Below, in pieces: positions 1 through 7,517 of a stretch of DNA of 9,777 bases (position 1 is its first letter; each line of letters starts with the position of its first letter). The DNA is from an uncultured Odoribacter sp. Lineage in GTDB: Bacteria; Bacteroidota; Bacteroidia; Bacteroidales; Marinifilaceae. The notes under the pieces were generated by a model. It was not told where the DNA came from and did no database searches. It saw only the letters and a program-made list of their open reading frames with translations. The translations under genes and the position numbers were made by a program. The DNA is taken from contig CAJJNP010000129.1 of the NCBI GenBank assembly GCA_905193145.1, forward strand, positions 1-9,777, read 5' to 3'.

Positions 1-440
1 TATGAATTGATTGTAATATGGATTGTAAAGATACGCTTTTCGGTGGATTTTTTTTCTGTTTTTTCCTTTGTTCTTTTTTTTTCTCAGAAAATAGATTGTG
101 ACTTTTTGGAAGGATTTGGGCCAGATTTCTGTCTATTTGTTTTAGTGAATTTGCTTCTTCAGTAGGAAGTCTGCAAGTTAATCCCTTCTCAGAAGTACTC
201 TGAAAGGGGTGTCGGTACATAAATTGGGAGTATCTGGAGGATTCTGGAAGCGCTTCTTGTTCAGTTTGGACTGAATTTTCAGGTAAATCAAGTTTTATGA
301 GGGATTTTAGAGGAAAATAAGGATTGAAAAACGTCCTTGCGTTTGGAGCAGTTGTAGGTGTTGTTATATGTAATCTCCGTAGTGGAGTGGTTGTATTGGG
401 AAAAAATATTCCTATTATGATAATTCTAGAAAATATGTGA
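1..440. other. Leader region without a recognised gene
   Basis: I recognise no gene here. The region is AT-rich with long T-runs at about 47-85. It contains a hairpin at 183-209. The only coding-like signal is on the minus strand: reading triplets in the frame of the minus-strand ATG at 220..218, there is no stop codon from 508 down to the left edge (the stop complement is at 509-511). The predicted product after that ATG is strongly basic near the window edge and matches no family I know. It could be the 5' part of a divergent gene leaving the window, a remnant, or chance. Confidence 0.4.
183..209. repeat. Imperfect inverted repeat (hairpin) in the leader
   Basis: The arm at 183-193 (CCCTTCTCAGA) pairs with 199-209 (TCTGAAAGGGG) around a 5-base loop AGTAC. 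This gives 11 positions with one mismatch (188/204) and one G-T wobble (186/206). No T-run follows on the + strand, so it is not a normal intrinsic terminator in that direction. On the minus strand it would be followed by mixed sequence too. Role unknown. Confidence 0.45.
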
Positions 441-471
441 TTTGATTTTTGGTGTAAAGACAATATTTTTG
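441..471 (+). promoter_or_regulatory. Bacteroides-type promoter for the locus
   Basis: TTTG at 441-444 is followed after 19 bases by TATTTTTG at 464-471. This matches the known Bacteroidota consensus of a -33 TTTG and a -7 TAnnTTTG with 19-21 bases between. Transcription would start a few bases downstream, leaving a leader of under 20 bases before the ATG at 494. It is the best promoter in the window. Confidence 0.7.
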
Positions 472-485
472 CTGAAACAAAATAT
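463..485. repeat. Inverted repeat over the -7 element of the first promoter
   Basis: ATATTTTTG (463-471) and CAAAATAT (478-485) are inverted around CTGAAA, with one extra T in the left arm. The repeat covers the -7 element and the expected transcription start. A related repeat lies at 2363-2383. It could be an operator, but A/T-rich half-sites of this kind also arise by chance. Confidence 0.35.
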
Positions 486-493
486 ATAAGCAA

Positions 494-2284
494 ATGGAAA
501 CACGACAATTAAAAGAAAAATTAGCTGAATTTGATGTCATTGACAGAAAAGGATTTAGTTTCTTGGATATAGTTAATGCAATCCGTTCACTTCCAGAGAG
601 TGCAGAAAAGACTTATGAACAACTTGCTTTTGCGTTTGTAGATGGTTCAGGAAAGTGTTGGAAGACATATTATGGTCCAACACGAGAGTCACTAGATTCT
701 GACGGGAGTCATAAAGCATTTTTCCCTGATATATCGATGATTACTTCAGATGCTATTGCTTATTGGGAAACACGTGCTGATGAGGTCCAAAATCCACTAT
801 TGAAAATGAGGTATACAGGATTGGTTCTTGATTTTAAGAAAAAGGTAACTGGCGTATCTCCGGATTTTAGAAAAATACGGTATTCACATCTTGTGGCTTC
901 ATTGAATGTGGCAAAAGGAGAATTTTTTAGATATGAACGACAGAATATGGAGGCTGTTCGTCATGGATTGAAGATGGCGGTATCTATTAACGATACGCAA
1001 TTGATAGATTGTGCTGTAAGGATTCTTGTCAATTTCGATAGGAAGTATTCCACTGATGATAATTTTAATTGTGCCCGTGTATTACTGGAGGAATTGGTTG
1101 AATTCCGAAAGTTTTTTACGGAGTTCGAAGAAGATGTTCTTTTAAATCATCTTAAACGGTTTAACAGGTTGGAACAAAAGGCTTTAAAAGAAGGAAGAAC
1201 TACTGACCGTTTTGCTCATGATTTGTATGAGGAGACAAAAATGTTGGCAGAGTTTTATAAAGCAACAAAGCAGAATGAGAAAATAAAGCCTTTTATCGAT
1301 CGGTTAGTACAGGCTGTAAAAGTTTCTTTTGAATTAAATGGTGGGTTATGGTCTCAGGGAATGATAGAGAAAATGCAGAGACTCTATAGAAAATATCATT
1401 TATATAAAGAAGCTAATGCATTGTATGTGGATGTTAGAGCATTAGGTGAGAAGGCGAAATCCGAGATGCATCGCCATTCATTTACAATTACCTTTCAGAA
1501 AAAAATGATGGAAGAATATTGGCAATGGGTGTTTCAAGGAGATGATGAATCTCGTTGGAATACATTTTTGTTAGAGTATATTCCAATACTAGAGCAAGAG
1601 AAAAAATTTCAAGAGGAAGAAGAAAGGGAATCTCCTTTATACAGTTTGATACCTGTGTTTGAATTAGATAAAAATGGTGTTCCAATAAATACCATAGGCA
1701 CAGGAGAGGAAAGGAAAAAGCAACGTTTTATACAAGGAATATATCAGAGAATGAGATTGTTAAATCCTATTTTACATGAACATATGATTAAACTTGAGAA
1801 AATGGGATTGTTGAATACAGATAGGATTATGAATCAGGTATTCAATAAAGATATACCACTCATTAAGGAAGACCAACGGAATATTTTAAAAAGAGGTTTT
1901 GATGCATATTTTGCCGGGGATTATATAGTAGCATGTCATTTGATTATACCTCAGTTTGAATCTGCTATCAGAAATCTTTGTGAAATGTTTAATGGTGAGA
2001 TTCTTCGGACTCAGGGAAAAGCTGAAAATGGAAGTGAGTATAAATCATTGGAAGGACTTTTAGAACAACTGAAAGATGCTTTAGGAGAGGATGTCGCGAC
2101 ATATTATAAGGTTTTGTTTACAGAAACTAATGGATGTAATTATAGAAATCTGATAAGTCATGGCTTATTATTTGAGAATGATTTTAATGAGAATATGGCG
2201 GATAGAATCGTTCATGCATTTTTATTGTTAGGACAGCTTGTTTTGTTAACCTGGGAGAAACAAAAACAGAGATGTAATAGTTAA
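494..2284 (+). CDS. DUF4209 domain-containing protein, possible HEPN-like RNase
   Basis: A 596-residue, probably cytosolic protein. The C-terminal part (about 465-570) matches DUF4209: a helical segment with FESAIRNL followed by the diagnostic RNxxxHG motif, here R551-N-L-I-S-H556-G. R-x4-H is also the catalytic signature of HEPN RNases, so RNA cleavage is possible, but this is inference. The first 460 residues are helical and charged with no motif I can name; a matching N-terminal domain family (such as DUF7380) is plausible. No signal peptide or membrane segment is seen. The ATG at 494 sits just behind the promoter at 441-471; the upstream sequence is A-rich without a clear Shine-Dalgarno, which is common in Bacteroidota. 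The gene is AT-rich (hand counts near 40% GC) and is separated from the methyltransferase by about 300 bases, so it may be its own unit. Family call fairly sure; function unknown. Confidence 0.8.
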   Translation: METRQLKEKLAEFDVIDRKGFSFLDIVNAIRSLPESAEKTYEQLAFAFVDGSGKCWKTYYGPTRESLDSDGSHKAFFPDISMITSDAIAYWETRADEVQNPLLKMRYTGLVLDFKKKVTGVSPDFRKIRYSHLVASLNVAKGEFFRYERQNMEAVRHGLKMAVSINDTQLIDCAVRILVNFDRKYSTDDNFNCARVLLEELVEFRKFFTEFEEDVLLNHLKRFNRLEQKALKEGRTTDRFAHDLYEETKMLAEFYKATKQNEKIKPFIDRLVQAVKVSFELNGGLWSQGMIEKMQRLYRKYHLYKEANALYVDVRALGEKAKSEMHRHSFTITFQKKMMEEYWQWVFQGDDESRWNTFLLEYIPILEQEKKFQEEEERESPLYSLIPVFELDKNGVPINTIGTGEERKKQRFIQGIYQRMRLLNPILHEHMIKLEKMGLLNTDRIMNQVFNKDIPLIKEDQRNILKRGFDAYFAGDYIVACHLIIPQFESAIRNLCEMFNGEILRTQGKAENGSEYKSLEGLLEQLKDALGEDVATYYKVLFTETNGCNYRNLISHGLLFENDFNENMADRIVHAFLLLGQLVLLTWEKQKQRCNS

Positions 2285-2362
2285 TTGCTCAATGGAGTAT
2301 ATTGAGATGCATTGTTTTTCTTGAAATAATTTAAGGTCTCGATAGTGATTAGAGGAAAATGA

Positions 2363-2383
2363 CTATTTTTGTTTGCAAAATAG
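2363..2383. repeat. Inverted repeat over the second -7 element
   Basis: CTATTTT (2363-2369) and AAAATAG (2377-2383) form a perfect 7-base inverted repeat. Allowing a bulged T, the inner pair G2371-C2376 extends it. The shared pattern with 463-485 is TATTTTTG, 4 to 6 bases, CAAAATA. It lies 15 bases upstream of the decayed regulator gene and could be that regulator's old operator. Confidence 0.35.
2364..2371 (+). promoter_or_regulatory. Candidate -7 element upstream of the decayed regulator and methyltransferase
   Basis: TATTTTTG is identical to the -7 element at 464-471 and lies 26 bases before the ATG of the decayed regulator at 2398. No TTTG is found 19-21 bases upstream, so the promoter is incomplete. 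It is the best candidate for driving the methyltransferase operon if readthrough from the first gene is low. Confidence 0.35.
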
Positions 2384-2397
2384 ATTGACGAAGAAAT

Positions 2398-2571
2398 ATG
2401 AATAAGAATATAAACCGTTTGGAAGTGGTTTTGGCAGAAGAGAAAAAAACTTCGATATAGAACTAATGAGGCGTGTTTGAAGAAATTCTGACATAGTATC
2501 GATATGTTTTGTAAAAATTGGATTGAATTGTAATATGTGTTGAAGTGGATATAAAATCTTACTTTGGCTGA
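2398..2571 (+). pseudogene. Decayed small helix-turn-helix (XRE-type) regulator
   Basis: The ATG at 2398 opens a 20-codon frame ending in TAG at 2458-2460. It encodes INRLEVVLAEEKKT, the hallmark N-terminus of small (about 65-residue) XRE-type regulators of Bacteroidota as I recall them (INRLxVVLAExKKTxKWLAE...). After the stop no frame stays open, but pieces of the rest can still be made out. ACATAGTATCGATATG at 2491-2506 resembles codons for TVSKW, at the spacing expected in an intact gene. The codons for V-D-I-K at 2545-2556 are back in the original frame, shortly before a TGA at 2569-2571, and resemble the C-terminal NVDIKEL. About seven codons are missing in the middle. Such proteins often act as controllers of restriction-modification operons. 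The N-terminal match is good; the downstream alignment is from memory and weaker. Confidence 0.55.
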
Positions 2572-2574
2572 TAT

Positions 2575-2580
2575 AAAGGA
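2575..2580 (+). promoter_or_regulatory. Ribosome binding site that decides the methyltransferase start
   Basis: AAAGGA lies 7 bases before the ATG at 2588. The longer in-frame TTG at 2564 has no comparable site, would add eight residues not typical of the family, and would overlap the tail of the decayed regulator. Confidence 0.55.
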
Positions 2581-2587
2581 AAATTGT

Positions 2588-3712
2588 ATGAATATATTCT
2601 CTTTTTTTGCTGGAGCTGGTTTTTTAGATTTAGGCTTTGAATTGCAAGGTAACTATGATATTGTATTTGTAAATGAATTTGACAAAGAATTCAACCGTGT
2701 TTATAGATATGCACGTGGCAATATGGGGCTGCCAGAGCCTCGGTATGGTCATCATGTGGAAGATATAACAGAATATGTGGATGGAGAACATGATGAACGT
2801 TTGCAGGTGCTTATCAATATGGTGGGTGAGTCAAAAAGAGCTGATTTGACGGGCTTTATCGGAGGTCCTCCATGTCCGGATTTTTCTGTTGCTGGAAAGA
2901 ATAGAGGACGTGATGGAGAAAATGGACGTTTGTCAGGTACGTATGCAGAATTGATATGTAGGGCTTTGCCTGATTTTTTTGTGTTCGAGAATGTAAAGGG
3001 GCTTTACAGAACAGCAAGGCATCGGCAATTCTTTGAAGAATTAAAACAGTTGTTTCGTGAACATGGATATTCTTTGACGGAGCAATTGGTGAATGCCTTG
3101 GAGTTTGGTGCTCCTCAAGATAGGGATAGAATCATATTAATCGGATTTCACCAAGAAGCCATTGACAGGTTGCATCTTCCGGCAGAAAATGGTTTGTTAG
3201 TTAATTTTCCATGGGAAGCGCATAAAATATATAATCTTAATGATGTGAAGCAATTACCCTGGCCCGATAAGACTCCATACCGCGAAAATGCTCCTCTTCC
3301 TATGCCTGAAGGTATTATAGAAGCATTGACAGTGCAACATTGGTGGACAGAAAATGATGTGATGCATCATCCGAATGGTAACATGTTTTTTCAGCCACGT
3401 GCTGGTATCGTGAGATTTAGAACCAAGGATGAAGGTGATGTTGAGAAGAAATGCTATAAGAGATTGCATAGATGGAGATATTCACCTACGGCTGCTTATG
3501 GGAATAACGAAGTACATATTCATCCGTATTTGCCTAGACGAATATCTGTAGCGGAGGCATTGGCAATTCAATCATTGCCTGCAAATTTTATTCTACCGTT
3601 AGATATTTCGTTGACAAATGCCTTTAAGACGGTCGGAAATGGAGTTCCCTTTGTTTTAGCTAATGGTATTGCGAATTCAATAAATGATTATATTAATCAC
3701 ATAAATTTGTAG
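2588..3712 (+). CDS. C5-cytosine DNA methyltransferase
   Basis: Transfers a methyl group from S-adenosylmethionine to carbon 5 of cytosine in a specific DNA site; here it should protect host DNA from the restriction subunits encoded next. All key motifs are visible. Motif I FAGAGFLDLGF is at residues 7-17. Motif IV GGPPCPDFS is at 92-100 with the catalytic C96. Motif VI ENV is at 134-136. Motif VIII QDRDR is at 177-181. Motif X starts at GNGVP, 350-354, after the motif IX-like RRISVAEALAIQSLP. At 374 residues it is a normal length for the family, and the target recognition domain should lie at about 190-320. The ATG at 2588 is chosen because it puts motif I at the extreme N-terminus and has AAAGGA in front; a TTG at 2564 is also in frame. 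The gene ends 8 bases before the McrB-like gene. The sequence recognised cannot be told from the protein. Confidence 0.95.
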   Translation: MNIFSFFAGAGFLDLGFELQGNYDIVFVNEFDKEFNRVYRYARGNMGLPEPRYGHHVEDITEYVDGEHDERLQVLINMVGESKRADLTGFIGGPPCPDFSVAGKNRGRDGENGRLSGTYAELICRALPDFFVFENVKGLYRTARHRQFFEELKQLFREHGYSLTEQLVNALEFGAPQDRDRIILIGFHQEAIDRLHLPAENGLLVNFPWEAHKIYNLNDVKQLPWPDKTPYRENAPLPMPEGIIEALTVQHWWTENDVMHHPNGNMFFQPRAGIVRFRTKDEGDVEKKCYKRLHRWRYSPTAAYGNNEVHIHPYLPRRISVAEALAIQSLPANFILPLDISLTNAFKTVGNGVPFVLANGIANSINDYINHINL

Positions 3713-3720
3713 TTTAGAAT

Positions 3721-5313
3721 ATGACTTTGACATTAGAACATTTTTTAGATCTGATAGATGAGCTTCCAAAATATCATGAATATGATTACGTAAAAGGGGG
3801 AGTTTATAAAATCCGTCTGGAAGGAGTGGATCATAATAATAAAAATGTAGCGGTCACCAAAGTTGATACAAGTAATAGCTCGGTTAAGACTGCAAATATA
3901 ACTACAGAAAATCTTTCTACATTTGTAAAAAAGGTCGTTGAGAACAAGCCCTTACATATTGAATCTGTATGGAATGGTTCGGGTAGTTCCCGTTCTGCAT
4001 GGGAAGGATTATTTGCTCATACCTCAGAATTTTATACTTATTTTTCAGGAAATAAAAAATATTTGGTGTGGGTCCCATCCCACCCACATACTCCGGGGAA
4101 AATGGAGACTTTAACGGAGAAAATGATGGAAGAGTTGTCTCTAAATCACCCTGCTGTTTTTGAATGTGTTAGTTCAAAGTATCGCCCATATATTACAGCT
4201 ATTAAATCGAAACCCTTCCTTTTGTTGGCTGGTATTTCCGGGACGGGGAAAAGCCGAATCGTGCGCGAATTGGCGCGGGCGTGCTGGAATGAGGACTCGG
4301 AAGAATTTAAATCCCAAAAGCCGGAGAATTTTGAGATGGTCCAGGTTAAGCCGAATTGGCATGACTCAAGCGAATTGATTGGTTATGTAAGTCGGATAGA
4401 TGGAGAGAAATTTGTAGTTGGCCCGTTTTTAAGATTTTTAGTGAAAGCTATACAGCATCCTGATATGCCCTATTTCTTTTGCCTTGATGAAATGAATCTT
4501 GCTCCAGTAGAGCAGTATTTTGCTGAGTATCTGAGTGTAATGGAGTCGCGGAAGAAGAATGAGCAGGGTGAGATAGTGACTGACCCGATTGTAAATTTTG
4601 AAGTCACTACTGCGTACAAGAGTCTGATAGATCAGTTGTTTGTGAATGATGAGGCGGCACGCAGGGATTATTTGACAGAAAGTAGCGGAAAGCGTTTGTC
4701 TTTGCCTGCCAACCTGATAATTGTGGGAACAGTGAATATGGATGAAACCACTTTCTCTTTTTCACGCAAAGTGCTTGATCGGGCCATGACAATAGAAATG
4801 AATGAGGTGGATTTGGACGCTGGTCTGACAGAACGTTATGAGCATATTGGAAAATTAGGATGCGATGAACTTATTGGTACCGCCGTAGAAGGAGTAGATG
4901 TGTATGCTGCCAATAAGGAGGTGTGCGATAAGGTATTAACTTATTTGAAGGCGGTCAATGCAGTGTTGGAAGGAACTTCATTCAAAATTGCTTATCGTAC
5001 ACGAAACGAATTTTTGCTTTATGTGGTCAATAACTTGTCTTACAGGAAGGATGAGGCAGGAAATGAATTGACGGAAGAATATGTTATTGCAAGGGCTTTG
5101 GATGAAGTGACAAGCATGAAGATTCTTTCCCGGATTGAAGGCGATGATACGAAAGTTAAGGACTCTTTGCTGGATGACCTGATCAAGACCATCCGTGAGA
5201 GGCTGAAAGATTTGTCTGAAGAATTTGTAGAAGAAAAATCGGTCTCATTGGCAAAACTGAAGGAAATGAAGAAGAAGCTGGATTCTGGCTTTACAAGTTT
5301 TTGGAGTTATTGA
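3721..5313 (+). CDS. McrB-like AAA+ NTPase restriction subunit
   Basis: Likely the DNA-recognition and motor subunit of an McrBC-type restriction complex, forming rings that hydrolyse GTP (or ATP) and work with the nuclease encoded next. Visible features of the 530-residue protein: Walker A GISGTGKS at 171-178, Walker B FFCLDE at 252-257 followed by MNLAPVEQYF, and a sensor/McrB signature segment GTVNMDETT at 336-344 followed by SRKVLDRA. The signature differs from the MNTADR of E. coli McrB, so nucleotide preference is uncertain. The first 130 or so residues form a separate N-terminal domain that probably reads DNA. Base composition changes within the gene: 3901-3960 has 20/60 G+C but 4261-4320 has 32/60, near the start of the AAA+ domain. 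This would fit a swapped recognition domain. The TGA stop overlaps the ATG of the next gene by one base (TGATG), so the two are probably made in a coupled way. Confidence 0.9.
   Translation: MTLTLEHFLDLIDELPKYHEYDYVKGGVYKIRLEGVDHNNKNVAVTKVDTSNSSVKTANITTENLSTFVKKVVENKPLHIESVWNGSGSSRSAWEGLFAHTSEFYTYFSGNKKYLVWVPSHPHTPGKMETLTEKMMEELSLNHPAVFECVSSKYRPYITAIKSKPFLLLAGISGTGKSRIVRELARACWNEDSEEFKSQKPENFEMVQVKPNWHDSSELIGYVSRIDGEKFVVGPFLRFLVKAIQHPDMPYFFCLDEMNLAPVEQYFAEYLSVMESRKKNEQGEIVTDPIVNFEVTTAYKSLIDQLFVNDEAARRDYLTESSGKRLSLPANLIIVGTVNMDETTFSFSRKVLDRAMTIEMNEVDLDAGLTERYEHIGKLGCDELIGTAVEGVDVYAANKEVCDKVLTYLKAVNAVLEGTSFKIAYRTRNEFLLYVVNNLSYRKDEAGNELTEEYVIARALDEVTSMKILSRIEGDDTKVKDSLLDDLIKTIRERLKDLSEEFVEEKSVSLAKLKEMKKKLDSGFTSFWSY
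5303..5306 (+). promoter_or_regulatory. Ribosome binding site for the McrC-like gene inside the McrB-like gene
   Basis: GGAG lies 6 bases before the ATG at 5313, within the last codons of the upstream gene. It favours 5313 over the in-frame TTG at 5301. Confidence 0.5.
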
Positions 5314-7511
5314 TGGAACTTTTGACGATACAGCACGAAGATTTCGAATTGAGCATTGAATGTGCGAAGTTTGAAACGGTTTGGGAGAAAGCTAGGAATA
5401 ACGTGGGTGAGGAGGCTCTTATGTCCACTTATTCTTGGTCTGACGGCGTGCAGTCTGTGATGATGTCAGGAGGGGCAGGTGAAGATTATCTGATTGAAAA
5501 AAATGTTCCAGCTCAATCCGTCTTTTTTGAAAATACGGATTATCCTATATGGGTGGACTTTAAAGATTATGTAAAAGAGGCCCGATTTGGTTCGACTTTG
5601 GAAAATGATAATGAACGCTTTACTTTCCATAGGCATATTTTGGCTGGTTACTTGAACTATGGTAATGAAATAGGCCGAAGTGAAATAAAGTTGGTGTATA
5701 AAGTAGGTAATGAGATACGCCGTTTCAGTTTCTCTTTTGAGGTTCTTAGTTATAAGTTGGATTATCATAAGCATTGGAAAGCGATTGTAGAAGATATTGA
5801 GAAAGAGTATCGAATGTTGTCGCTTGATTATATGCGGAGAACTTTTCACGGGTTTGCTCCAGATAAGAATGGCGAGACACCGGAAATAATCTGGTGGAGT
5901 ATTTTTGCCGATGAACAACAGAAATTTATAAAAGCGTGCAAGAATATTATTGAACGTCCTCGTCATAGACTGCACGGAAGAAAGACTTATTTGAGGGCAG
6001 ACCAGTTGACTTTTATCCCTACATCTATAGAGAATGAAGTGGCTGAGCATCGACGGAATCTTGCTCATCTGTATTGCGTTGAAGAACAGGAAACAACGAA
6101 CGATACCCAGGAAAATCGTTTTCTTAAATTTGCTCTTTTACAGATATCTGTAAAGTATGAACAGTTGAAGAAGCAGATTGAAAAGTTAAAGGGCGTTTCG
6201 GAGGTAATGCGATTGGATATGCAGACGGTTGCAATGTCACTTAAACGGTTGAACAGACATCCGTTTTTCCGGACAGTCGGGCGGTTTAAGGGATTCACAC
6301 AGGAAAGTCTTGTTTTGCAGAAAGCGTCAGGATACAGCCAGGTTTATCGCACATGGAATATATTGCGTCGTGCGTATTCACTGAATGACGGTATGTATCG
6401 GCTTCAGACAAAAGACATCGCTACATTGTATGAGATATGGTGCTTTATTGAAGTGAGCCATATTGTGAAAGAACAGCTGCATCTTGCCGATGAGGATTTG
6501 GAGCATCGTAACCGAATGGAGATGAACGGACTTTTCACTTGGAAATTAGGAAAAGGAGAGCATTCACGTATCTTGTTCAAGAAAGATGATGTGGAACTAG
6601 CGGAACTGGTATATAATCCGAAGAGTACGGAAACAGATGGCAGTTCTGTGGGTATAAAAGAATTGGTGGTACCAACCGTTCCTCAAAAGCCTGACATCGT
6701 TTTGAGACTGACTAAAAATGACTTGCAGGAAGGAATGAAGTTTACATATCTTTTTGATGCGAAATATCGGATTGACGGAAAAGTGAATGGGGTTGATGTG
6801 CCGCCTGATGAGGCGATAAACCAAATGCATCGGTATCGTGATGCCATTTATTATAAGGATTATTCGTCAGATGCATTGAAGAAAGAAGTGATTGGCGGTT
6901 ATATACTTTTCCCGGGAGATGGAACTTCTGTAGATGTGGAGATGTCCAGATTTTATAAAAGTATTGAGAAAGTGAATATCGGTGCTTTTCCTTTGCGTCC
7001 AAGAGATGAGGAGAACAGGATGTTATTGGAACATTTTATAGAAGGACTTATAAATACCAAATCGCAGGAGGTTATAGCGCGTGTAATTCCTCAGAAAGGA
7101 ACTTTTGTTGAAGTTGGTAATCGTGTACTTATTGGGTATGTGGTTGAAGGACGTGCTGGTTATACGGATCGCTTTGAGAATGGAACCGCTACGTTGTATT
7201 ATACTGGAAGACAATTTCCGACGACCATTGCATTGCAGGATCTTCATTTTTTCATACCTTACATTAAGGAAAAGGGAATCAGAGATGTGTATGAGATAAT
7301 CCGGATACGGACAATTACGGCGCAGGAGGCTAAGCGGACAGAATATGACGATGTGTCTGTTAATGATTTGCGCTTGGCTTTTGAATTACGTTTTAGCCGT
7401 AAACTTTTTGACGATTATCAGAAGGTTAATACTCATAAAATGATTCTTCATACTTTTATTGATACTACGTTTGATGAGCTTGATGGATTGAGGATTGATA
7501 AAAACAAGTAA
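5313..7511 (+). CDS. DUF2357/McrC-like PD-(D/E)XK nuclease subunit
   Basis: The probable cleavage subunit paired with the McrB-like motor. The 732-residue protein has a long N-terminal region (about 1-400) of the DUF2357 type, with predicted beta-rich and helical parts that should contact the motor. A nuclease domain of PD-(D/E)XK type follows: PD at 460-461 in KPDIVLRL, D482-A-K484 in LFDAKYRI, and Q504xxxY508 in INQMHRYRD. The acidic residue before xK is D rather than the commoner E, which is allowed in the family. A C-terminal extension of about 150 residues follows the nuclease core. The ATG at 5313 is chosen because of the TGATG overlap and the GGAG 6 bases before it. Pairing of a DUF2357 protein with an McrB-type AAA+ protein is a known arrangement, related to the McrC-type subunits of LlaJI and BsuMI. 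Catalytic activity is inferred from motifs only. Confidence 0.85.
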   Translation: MELLTIQHEDFELSIECAKFETVWEKARNNVGEEALMSTYSWSDGVQSVMMSGGAGEDYLIEKNVPAQSVFFENTDYPIWVDFKDYVKEARFGSTLENDNERFTFHRHILAGYLNYGNEIGRSEIKLVYKVGNEIRRFSFSFEVLSYKLDYHKHWKAIVEDIEKEYRMLSLDYMRRTFHGFAPDKNGETPEIIWWSIFADEQQKFIKACKNIIERPRHRLHGRKTYLRADQLTFIPTSIENEVAEHRRNLAHLYCVEEQETTNDTQENRFLKFALLQISVKYEQLKKQIEKLKGVSEVMRLDMQTVAMSLKRLNRHPFFRTVGRFKGFTQESLVLQKASGYSQVYRTWNILRRAYSLNDGMYRLQTKDIATLYEIWCFIEVSHIVKEQLHLADEDLEHRNRMEMNGLFTWKLGKGEHSRILFKKDDVELAELVYNPKSTETDGSSVGIKELVVPTVPQKPDIVLRLTKNDLQEGMKFTYLFDAKYRIDGKVNGVDVPPDEAINQMHRYRDAIYYKDYSSDALKKEVIGGYILFPGDGTSVDVEMSRFYKSIEKVNIGAFPLRPRDEENRMLLEHFIEGLINTKSQEVIARVIPQKGTFVEVGNRVLIGYVVEGRAGYTDRFENGTATLYYTGRQFPTTIALQDLHFFIPYIKEKGIRDVYEIIRIRTITAQEAKRTEYDDVSVNDLRLAFELRFSRKLFDDYQKVNTHKMILHTFIDTTFDELDGLRIDKNK

Positions 7512-7517
7512 GGTCAT

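Noticed and set aside
10..98. Two 11-base words (ATTGTAATATG at 10-20 and AAAATAGATTG at 88-98) that recur at 2527-2537 and 2377-2387 in the decayed regulator region
   Set aside because: The order is reversed, the flanks do not align, and A/T-rich words of this length can recur by chance; no duplicated segment can be supported.
2564..2587. TTG at 2564 as start of the methyltransferase
   Set aside because: The ATG at 2588 has AAAGGA at good distance and gives the usual N-terminus with motif I directly after it.
4067..4088. Inverted repeat TGTGGGT / ACCCACA around 8 bases inside the McrB-like gene
   Set aside because: It lies in coding sequence, has no T-run, and encodes the ordinary linker WVPSHPHTPGK; likely incidental.
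5466..6068. 200-codon open frame on the minus strand inside the McrC-like gene
   Set aside because: It is antisense to a gene with clear family motifs, shows no recognisable protein and is best explained as a shadow frame.
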